DNA from: Alistipes sp.
GTDB taxonomy: Bacteria; Bacteroidota; Bacteroidia; Bacteroidales; Rikenellaceae
Direction: 5' to 3'
DNA: 7,231 bases
Assembly (NCBI GenBank): GCA_017561105.1
Contig: JAFZDR010000132.1
Coordinates: 1 to 7,231 of the forward strand
Below are positions 1 through 4,815 of the stretch, one piece after another. The notes under the pieces are model-generated. The model was not told the DNA's origin. It worked only from the letters and a program-made list of their open reading frames with translations, and did no database searches. Numbering within the stretch: position 1 is the stretch's first letter; every line of letters starts with the position of its first letter. The position numbers were made by a program, and so were the translations under genes.

Positions 1-540
1 AATGTCGATGAGGGTTACACCTATGACACCATGACAAAGAACGAGAAGGGTGATGTAGTAACAGCCATCGAGGGAATTATTGCCGAGTTGAAGAGCGGAA
101 AGCTCTCGGCCGAGCAGGAGAATATTCGCGTGCGAATGCTCATTCACTTGGTTGGCGACATTCACGCACCTATGCATGCGGGTCGTTTGAGCGACCGAGG
201 TGGCAACAATGTTATGGTGAAATTCTTCGACAAGGAGGTCAAGTTGCACTCTTTGTGGGACACTCCGCTCGTAGAGGCTGCGCACAAATGGAGCTATACC
301 GAGTGGGAGCGACAGCTCAACCACCTCTGCCCTGCCGAGCGCAAGGCCGAGATGGAGAAGGGCTCTCCGAAAGATTGGCTTATCGAGAGCCACGCCATTG
401 CGACCGAGATCTACAAGGTTTCTCCCGAGAAGAGCAAGTTATCATACGATTATATCGCATACTACACACCTGTCATCGAGAAGCGACTCTTGGCGGGCGG
501 TTTGCGATTGGCAAGAATACTAAACGAATTATATAAATAG
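1..540 (+). CDS. S1/P1-type zinc nuclease, 3' part (5' end outside window)
   Basis: The reading frame is open from base 1, so the true start lies upstream; the ATG at 31 is internal. Family knowledge: S1/P1 nucleases are exported, three-zinc enzymes that cleave single-stranded DNA and RNA to 5'-nucleotides. Seen here: HLVGDIHAPMH (145-177) carries His, Asp and His with the H-x3-D-x5-H spacing of P1 nuclease residues H116, D120 and H126. It is followed by DRGGN and by HSLWD (247-261), matching zinc ligands H149 and D153. About 179 codons are present, so roughly the first third is missing, including the N-terminal Trp, the early His/Asp ligands and any signal peptide. The usual periplasmic or outer-surface location therefore cannot be checked. 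The stop lies 10 nt before ychF, and no promoter is visible between them, so the two genes may share a transcript. Confidence 0.88.
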   Translation, partial: NVDEGYTYDTMTKNEKGDVVTAIEGIIAELKSGKLSAEQENIRVRMLIHLVGDIHAPMHAGRLSDRGGNNVMVKFFDKEVKLHSLWDTPLVEAAHKWSYTEWERQLNHLCPAERKAEMEKGSPKDWLIESHAIATEIYKVSPEKSKLSYDYIAYYTPVIEKRLLAGGLRLARILNELYK

Positions 541-550
541 AGAACAAGAT

Positions 551-1651
551 ATGGCATTACAATGTGGTATTGTTGGACTTCCAAATGTAGGTAAGTCAAC
601 ACTTTTCAACTGCTTGTCGAACGCAAAAGCACAGTCGGCAAACTTTCCTTTCTGTACAATCGAACCAAATGTAGGTATCATCACCGTACCAGACGAGCGA
701 CTCGTAAAATTGGCCAAGATAGATAACCCTAAGCGCGTTATTCCAACCACTATCGAGATTGTGGATATCGCAGGACTCGTTAAGGGTGCATCGCGCGGTG
801 AAGGTCTTGGAAACAAGTTCCTTGCAAACATTCGCAACACAAACGCTATTATCCATGTTTTGCGCTGCTTCGACAACGACAACATCACCCATGTTGACGG
901 CTCGGTTGATCCGGTTCGCGACAAGGGCATTATCGACACCGAGTTGCAGCTCAAGGACCTTGAGACCGTTGAGAATCGTATCGCAAAGGTTGCTAAGCAG
1001 GCTCAGACCGGTGGCGACAAGCTTGCAAAGCGTCAGTACGATATTTTGATGCGTTACAAGGAGGTTTTGGAGCAGGGTTTGTGCGCTCGTACACTCGAGC
1101 TTGACAAGGAGGAGCGCAAGGTTGTTAGCGACTTGAACCTCTTGACCGACAAACCTGTACTCTACCTCTGCAATGTGGATGAGGCAAGCGCAGTAACAGG
1201 TAACGCTCACACCGAGGCTGTAAAGGCTGCCATTGCTGACGAGAAGGCCGAGATGCTTATCGTTGCTGCAGCTACCGAGGCTGATATCGCCGAACTTGAA
1301 ACCTACGAGGAGCGTCAGATGTTCTTGGAGGATATGGGTTTGGAGGAGTCGGGCGTAAATCGTTTGATTAAGGCTGCTTATCGTTTGCTCAACCTCGAAA
1401 CATTCTTCACCACAGGTGCCGATGAGTCGCGTGCTTGGACATACTCGCGTGGAACAAAGGCTCCGCAGGCTGCAGGTGTTATCCACACCGATTTCGAGAA
1501 GGGCTTTATCCGCGCCGAGGTTATCAAGTATGCTGATTATGTAGCACTTGGCTCAGAGAAGGCTTGTCGCGACGCAGGAAAGATTGGCATCGAGGGCAAG
1601 GAATATGTCGTTGAAGATGGCGATATCATGCATTTCTTGTTCAATGTGTAA
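551..1651 (+). CDS. ychF: Ribosome-binding ATPase YchF (OLA1/Obg family)
   Basis: This is a complete 366-residue protein of normal family length. YchF is a universally conserved P-loop ATPase that binds ribosomes and is linked to stress responses. The G1 loop GLPNVGKS is at 9-16 and the YchF signature NFPFCTIEPN at 31-40. G3 is DIAG at 72-75, followed by LVKGASRGEGLGNKF. NVDE at 208-211 replaces the NKxD of true GTPases, the change known to shift specificity from GTP to ATP. His114 in ITHV matches the catalytic histidine reported for E. coli YchF. The C-terminal TGS-like domain runs from about 283 to 366 and contains FFTTG, TKAPQAAGVIH and the ending DGDIMHFLFNV. The ATG at 551 begins MALQCGIVGLP, exactly where the family starts. 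The final codons and the stop lie inside a strong hairpin (1632-1669). Confidence 0.97.
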   Translation: MALQCGIVGLPNVGKSTLFNCLSNAKAQSANFPFCTIEPNVGIITVPDERLVKLAKIDNPKRVIPTTIEIVDIAGLVKGASRGEGLGNKFLANIRNTNAIIHVLRCFDNDNITHVDGSVDPVRDKGIIDTELQLKDLETVENRIAKVAKQAQTGGDKLAKRQYDILMRYKEVLEQGLCARTLELDKEERKVVSDLNLLTDKPVLYLCNVDEASAVTGNAHTEAVKAAIADEKAEMLIVAAATEADIAELETYEERQMFLEDMGLEESGVNRLIKAAYRLLNLETFFTTGADESRAWTYSRGTKAPQAAGVIHTDFEKGFIRAEVIKYADYVALGSEKACRDAGKIGIEGKEYVVEDGDIMHFLFNV

Positions 1652-1669
1652 TCGCATCGAACAAGAAAT
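1632..1669 (+). other. Long hairpin enclosing the ychF stop codon
   Basis: ATTTCTTGTTC (1632-1642) is a perfect 11-bp inverted repeat of GAACAAGAAAT (1659-1669). After one A/C mismatch (1643/1658) the stem continues with ATGTG (1644-1648) against CGCAT (1653-1657), including one T-G wobble. This leaves the 4-nt loop TAAT (1649-1652), which holds the TAA stop. No T-tract follows, so it is not a standard intrinsic terminator. It could stabilise the 3' end of the ychF message, slow termination, or act as a weak terminator. Its 3' arm shares bases 1666-1669 with a second small hairpin (AAATAC 1666-1671, loop GTTA, GTATTT 1676-1681), so the two cannot form together. Confidence 0.55.
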
Positions 1670-1714
1670 ACGTTAGTATTTGATTCACACCGAAATCCAC
1701 GCCTCAGGCAGGGA

Positions 1715-1728
1715 CTTGGTTCGCCAAG
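1715..1728 (+). other. Small UUCG-capped hairpin in the ychF / 5-alpha-reductase intergenic region
   Basis: CTTGG (1715-1719), loop TTCG (1720-1723) and CCAAG (1724-1728) form a 5-bp stem with a UUCG-type loop. Flanking pieces also complement each other: CGC (1700-1702) with GCG (1729-1731), and GAAAT (1692-1696) with ATTTC (1736-1740). A larger, interrupted stem from 1692 to 1740 is therefore possible. No T-run follows directly, so terminator function is uncertain. It lies before the promoter at 1777-1813 and so should belong to the ychF transcript, not to the steroid operon. Confidence 0.4.
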
Positions 1729-1759
1729 GCGAAGAATTTCATTCAAAGTGTAGTGTCAG

Positions 1760-1777
1760 ATGTTAAATTCGTAACAT
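1760..1777. promoter_or_regulatory. Candidate operator: interrupted palindrome upstream of the steroid operon
   Basis: ATGTTA (1760-1765), six spacer bases and TAACAT (1772-1777) form an 18-bp interrupted palindrome. It abuts and shares one base with the -33-like TTTTTG of the operon promoter. The size and position suit a dimeric repressor or activator. No matching regulator gene is visible in the window, and the dyad is AT-rich, so chance remains possible. Confidence 0.35.
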
Positions 1778-1813
1778 TTTTGAGCGATTTATAAATTTTA
1801 ATTTATACATTTG
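1777..1813 (+). promoter_or_regulatory. Bacteroidota-type promoter for the three-gene steroid operon
   Basis: TACATTTG at 1806-1813 fits the Bacteroidota -7 consensus TAnnTTTG exactly. A -33-like TTTTTG lies at 1777-1782, 23 nt upstream, which is slightly long. Transcription would begin near 1820, giving a leader of under 20 nt before the ATG at 1838. No Shine-Dalgarno sequence is seen, as is usual in this phylum. Confidence 0.7.
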
Positions 1814-1837
1814 CAAGATTTTAAGACGCAAACTTAT

Positions 1838-2614
1838 ATGATAGCATTATCGACTTACAATCTTTTCTTGGCTGTGATGGCAATCACTGCCCTCTTCGTA
1901 TTCGTAGCTTTGCACTTTGTAAAGGCGGGTTACGGTTACCTCTACAACCCTAAATATGGCTTCCCATTGCCAAACAAGTTGGCTTGGGTATTGATGGAGG
2001 CTCCGGTATTTATCGCAATGTGGGTATTGTGGTATTTGAGCGGCGCAAAGTTCGAGGCTGCGCCAATGGCCCTCTTCTCGATCATCCAGATTCACTACTT
2101 CCAGCGTTCGTTCATCTTCCCGATGTTGTTGCGCGGAAATTCGAAGATGCCGGTTTCGATTATGCTTATGGGTGCAACATTCAACACCTTGAATGCTTTG
2201 ATGCAGGGCGGTTGGTTGTTCTACATCGTTCCAACCTACTACCCTAACTACTACGAGAATTGGTTCTGCAAGCCATATATTTACATCGGTGTAGCTATTT
2301 GGTTGTTTGGTTTTATCACCAACCTCCACTCGGACTACATCATCCGTCACCTCCGCAAGCCGGGCGACAAGAAGCACTACATTCCATACGGTGGTATGTT
2401 CCGTTTCGTATCGTCGGCAAACTACTTTGGTGAGTTCATGGAGTGGGTAGGCTACGCTATCGCATCGTGGTCGGTTGCAGGAGCAGTATTTGCTTGGTGG
2501 ACATTCGCTAACCTTGCACCTCGCGCCGGCGACTTGCGCAAGCGCTACGAGGAGGAGTTTGGCGAGGAGTTTACAAAGCTCAACCGCAAGCGAATCATTC
2601 CATTTATCTATTAG
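1838..2614 (+). CDS. Membrane 3-oxo-5-alpha-steroid 4-dehydrogenase (steroid 5-alpha-reductase, SRD5A-like)
   Basis: This is an integral membrane NADPH-dependent enzyme expected to reduce the delta4 bond of 3-oxo-delta4 steroids or bile acids to the 5-alpha product. It has 258 residues; vertebrate SRD5A1 is about the same length. Several hydrophobic segments are visible (about 8-28, 49-68, 105-130, 147-166 and 203-226). Family landmarks include NLHSDYIIRHLRKPGD (162-177), the Y-IP-GG-F run (181-188), ANYFGEFMEWVGYAIASWS (194-212) and the C-terminal ending KRIIPFIY. All closely match SRD5A1/2. Glu54 in MEAP and Tyr87 in IHYFQR fit human SRD5A2 E57 and Y91, which bind the steroid 3-keto group; the preceding Gln56 is Met here, as I recall for plant DET2. 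The start is ATG 1838, because an in-frame TTG at 1811 lies inside the promoter -7 element. Alternatives are another delta4-sterol or polyprenol reductase, but the neighbours favour steroids. Confidence 0.9.
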   Translation: MIALSTYNLFLAVMAITALFVFVALHFVKAGYGYLYNPKYGFPLPNKLAWVLMEAPVFIAMWVLWYLSGAKFEAAPMALFSIIQIHYFQRSFIFPMLLRGNSKMPVSIMLMGATFNTLNALMQGGWLFYIVPTYYPNYYENWFCKPYIYIGVAIWLFGFITNLHSDYIIRHLRKPGDKKHYIPYGGMFRFVSSANYFGEFMEWVGYAIASWSVAGAVFAWWTFANLAPRAGDLRKRYEEEFGEEFTKLNRKRIIPFIY

Positions 2615-2638
2615 GACAAAACTAAACACTAAAACAAT

Positions 2639-3889
2639 ATGTCAGAGAAGAAGGACCTCAAAGAGTCGAAACTCTTTACCCCTTACAAACTCAACGAGCA
2701 CATCACTCTTCGCAACCGCACAATTCGTTCGGCTGCGTTCGAGTCTATGGGTAAGGACTTCGGTCCAACCCAGAAATTGAAGGACTACCATGTTAGCGTA
2801 GCAAAGGGCGGCGTTGGTATGACTACCCTCGCCTACGCCTCAATCAACCGTAGCGGTGTATCGTTCAACTCACAGTTGTGGTTGCGCGACGAGATCGTAC
2901 CACAGTTGAAGGATATCACCGATGCTGTACACGCCGAGGGCGCAGCTTGCGGTATTCAGATTGGCCACTGCGGAAATATGACCCACTGGTCAACTGCCGG
3001 AAGCTTCCCGGTATCGGCATCGCATGGTTTTAACCTCTACTCGCCAACCTTCCACCGCCGTATGACATACGAGGATATCCGTCAGACTGCAAAGGATTTC
3101 GGAAAGGCTGTATTGACTGCTCACGAGGCAGGTTTCGACAGCGTGGAGGTACACGCAGGTCATGGTTACCTCATTTCGCAGTTCCTCTCGCCTTGGACAA
3201 ACCGTCGTCGCGATGAGTTCGGTGGCTCAACCGAGAACCGTATGCGCTTTATGAAGATGTGTTTGGAGGAGGTTATGGAGGCTGCACTCAAGACCAACAC
3301 CGCCGTACTCGTTAAGCACAATATGGAGGATGGTTTCAAGAGCGGTATTCAGATTCCAGAGAGCATCGAGATTGCAAAGGAGATCGAGAAGTTCAATGTA
3401 AACGGTATCGTCTTGACATCGGGCTTTGTTTCGCGTGCGCCAATGGCGGTTATGCGTGGTCGTATCCCAACAAAGACCATGAGCTACTACATGGGCTGGA
3501 ACGAGTGGTTGCAGAAGATCGTTGTCGATTTGTTCGGCAAGTGGATGATCAAGGACTACAAGTTCGAGGAGTGCTTCTTCTTGGAGAATGCTAAGAAGTT
3601 CCGCGAGGCATTGAAGGGCCCGCTCGTATATGTAGGAGGTCTCGTTTCGCGTGAGGGTATCGAGAAGGTACTCGACGCAGGCTTCGAGATGGTACAGATG
3701 GCTCGTTGCTTGATTAACGATCCTGCATTCGTAAACAAGATGAAGGAGGGTGATATCTCTACCCGTTCGGGCTGTGATCACCGCGACTACTGCATCGCTC
3801 GTATGTACTCGAAGGATATGCAGTGCTGCCACAACTGCCAGGAGCCTATCCCTGCAAAGGTTTGGAAGGAACTCGCTAAAATCGACTAA
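2639..3889 (+). CDS. Old Yellow Enzyme-family flavin oxidoreductase, candidate 5-beta-reductase / 3-oxo-delta4 dehydrogenase
   Basis: This is an FMN-dependent TIM-barrel enzyme of 416 residues. Landmarks: LFTPYKLN and RNRTIRSA near the N-terminus; QIGHCGNMTHW (107-117) at the usual flavin/substrate site; VHAGHGYLISQFLSP (171-185), where Tyr177 aligns with the proton-donor Tyr of 2,4-dienoyl-CoA reductase; NRR-DEFGGSTENR (188-201); and the phosphate-binding YVGGL (331-335) with MARCLINDP (354-362). A segment of about 40 residues before the last strand (about 273-312) is rich in aromatic and basic residues. Near the C-terminus C379, C385 and C397 resemble the 4Fe-4S ligands of the iron-sulfur OYE branch, but one expected position is Arg382. 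The BaiCD/BaiH-like C-terminal NAD(P)/FAD domain is absent. Context suggests it interconverts 5-beta-3-oxo and delta4-3-oxo bile acids, as the 5BR of known clusters does. ATG 2639 follows the upstream stop by 24 nt. The family call is firm; substrate and direction are inferred. Confidence 0.85.
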   Translation: MSEKKDLKESKLFTPYKLNEHITLRNRTIRSAAFESMGKDFGPTQKLKDYHVSVAKGGVGMTTLAYASINRSGVSFNSQLWLRDEIVPQLKDITDAVHAEGAACGIQIGHCGNMTHWSTAGSFPVSASHGFNLYSPTFHRRMTYEDIRQTAKDFGKAVLTAHEAGFDSVEVHAGHGYLISQFLSPWTNRRRDEFGGSTENRMRFMKMCLEEVMEAALKTNTAVLVKHNMEDGFKSGIQIPESIEIAKEIEKFNVNGIVLTSGFVSRAPMAVMRGRIPTKTMSYYMGWNEWLQKIVVDLFGKWMIKDYKFEECFFLENAKKFREALKGPLVYVGGLVSREGIEKVLDAGFEMVQMARCLINDPAFVNKMKEGDISTRSGCDHRDYCIARMYSKDMQCCHNCQEPIPAKVWKELAKID

Positions 3890-4698
3890 TGATGCGCAAG
3901 GGAGAAGTTGTAAAGGGCTCGAAGTTAGCACTTGTAACAGGTGCATCAACAGGCATTGGCCGTCAGTATTCAGAGCAGTTGGCGGACCTTGGCTACAACC
4001 TTATCATCGTTAGCCGTACAGAGGAGGCACTCAATAAGGCAAAGCAGGAGATTGAGGAGAAATATGGCGTAAAGGTTATCGTTAAGGCTATGGATTTGGC
4101 TACCAACGATGCTGCAGACGCACTCTTTGGTTGGTGCAAGGAGGAGGGTCATATCGTTGATGTTTTGATCAACAACGCAGGTATGTTCTCGTTCTGCGAT
4201 ATCGCAAACACCCCTGCAGAGCGCATTGTTCGCACAATCACATTGCACGATATCACCAACACATTGCTCTGCCAGCTCTTCGGCAACGATATGGCTGAGC
4301 GCGGAGGAGGTTACATCCTCAATATGTCGTCATTCTCGGTATGGATGCCATTCCCCGGTTTGGCACTCTATAGCGCATCGAAGGCTTACTTGAAATCATT
4401 CTCGGTGGCCTATGCCAAGGAGATGCGATACAAGAATGTGTGGGTAACAGCTGTTTGTCCTGCAGGTATTGCAACCGATCTCTACGGTTTGACAAAGAAG
4501 TGGCAGGGTATCGGCTTGAAGTTGCACGCCCTCTCTACTCCATCGTACTGTGCGCGTCGTGGTTTGCGTTCATTGTGGCGTAAGAAAATCTGCATCGTAC
4601 CGGATTGGTGGTGCAAGGCATTTATTCCGATTTGCGACCTCTTGCCACGCTTCGCAATCAACTGGTTGCGCAACTTTACAATGAAGTGGCAGAAGTAA
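3889..4698 (+). CDS. Short-chain dehydrogenase/reductase, candidate 3-beta-hydroxysteroid dehydrogenase
   Basis: This 269-residue classical SDR has the Rossmann motif TGASTGIG at 17-24, Arg43 after the second strand (VSRT, favouring NADPH), NNAG at 95-98, the catalytic Ser148 in NMSS and YSASK at 161-165. The Ser-to-Tyr spacing of 13 is canonical. The overall style resembles the 17-beta-HSD12 / 3-ketoacyl reductase branch. In my alignment the tetrad Asn is replaced by His120. The last 50 or so residues are rich in Trp, Arg and hydrophobics and could touch the membrane. Its ATG overlaps the preceding TAA (TAATG), a coupling arrangement, with GGAAGGA at 3864-3870 upstream; a second ATG follows directly at 3892. 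As third gene of the operon it likely reduces a 3-oxo-5-alpha steroid to the 3-beta-alcohol, or works in reverse. A 17-beta- or other hydroxysteroid role is possible. Confidence 0.85.
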   Translation: MMRKGEVVKGSKLALVTGASTGIGRQYSEQLADLGYNLIIVSRTEEALNKAKQEIEEKYGVKVIVKAMDLATNDAADALFGWCKEEGHIVDVLINNAGMFSFCDIANTPAERIVRTITLHDITNTLLCQLFGNDMAERGGGYILNMSSFSVWMPFPGLALYSASKAYLKSFSVAYAKEMRYKNVWVTAVCPAGIATDLYGLTKKWQGIGLKLHALSTPSYCARRGLRSLWRKKICIVPDWWCKAFIPICDLLPRFAINWLRNFTMKWQK

Positions 4699-4721
4699 CA
4701 ATATGTTACCTATATTTATAT

Positions 4722-4746
4722 ACGGCTCCGCAAGGGGCCGTTTTTC
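4722..4746 (+). terminator. Rho-independent terminator of the steroid operon
   Basis: CGGCTCC (4723-4729), loop GCAA (a GNRA tetraloop) and GGGGCCG (4734-4740) form a 7-bp GC-rich stem with one T-G pair. An outer A-T pair (4722/4741) extends it. The run TTTTT at 4741-4745 follows. It lies 24 nt after the SDR stop and separates the operon from fabI. Confidence 0.9.
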
Positions 4747-4754
4747 GTTGAGCA

Positions 4755-4789
4755 TTTTTGTCGAAAATAAAAATTATTTGCTATATTTG
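4755..4789 (+). promoter_or_regulatory. Bacteroidota-type promoter for fabI
   Basis: TATATTTG (4782-4789) matches TAnnTTTG. A -33-like TTTTTG lies at 4755-4760, 21 nt upstream. Transcription would start near 4796, about 20 nt before the fabI ATG. The T-run of the previous terminator ends just upstream, so the two units look separate. Confidence 0.75.
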
Positions 4790-4815
4790 TGCTGTAAACA
4801 TTAAAGTTTTTTGTT

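Larger units (their letters stand above)
1838..4698 (+). other. Predicted operon for steroid/bile-acid A-ring conversion (5-alpha-reductase, OYE reductase, SDR)
   Basis: Three co-directional genes with a 24-nt gap and then a TAATG overlap lie between one promoter (1777-1813) and one intrinsic terminator (4722-4746). Inferred joint function: interconversion of 3-oxo-5-beta and 3-oxo-delta4 steroids (OYE), reduction of delta4 to 5-alpha (SRD5A-like), then 3-keto to 3-beta-hydroxyl (SDR). This would make iso-allo bile acids. From memory, clusters with these three activities are described in gut Bacteroidota that form isoallolithocholic acid. The enzyme classes are well supported by sequence; the exact substrate is not. 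Confidence 0.75.

Noticed and set aside
596..1486. Long open frame on the minus strand inside ychF (296 codons)
   Set aside because: It lies antisense to a fully recognisable ychF, encodes a low-complexity Leu/Cys/Val-rich product without known motifs, and has no promoter. Such shadows arise from biased codon use on the sense strand.
1674..1682. TAGTATTTG as a second promoter -7 element
   Set aside because: The gap between TA and TTTG is three bases rather than two, no -33 element fits, and the bases belong to a hairpin arm.
1847..2629. 260-codon minus-strand frame opposite the 5-alpha-reductase gene
   Set aside because: It is antisense to a gene with clear family motifs throughout, and the product has no recognisable domain.
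3227..3949. 240-codon minus-strand frame opposite the OYE gene
   Set aside because: It is a shadow of the conserved OYE coding sequence and runs across the OYE-SDR junction.
3889..4698. Annotation of the SDR as a FabG-type 3-oxoacyl-ACP reductase because fabI is next door
   Set aside because: A terminator and a separate promoter divide it from fabI. It overlaps the OYE gene translationally, and its sequence style is closer to the 17-beta-HSD12 / hydroxysteroid branch than to FabG.
4765..4779. AAATAA-AAA-TTATTT inverted repeat inside the fabI promoter as an operator
   Set aside because: It is pure A/T in an A/T-rich spacer between promoter elements, so chance complementarity is likely.
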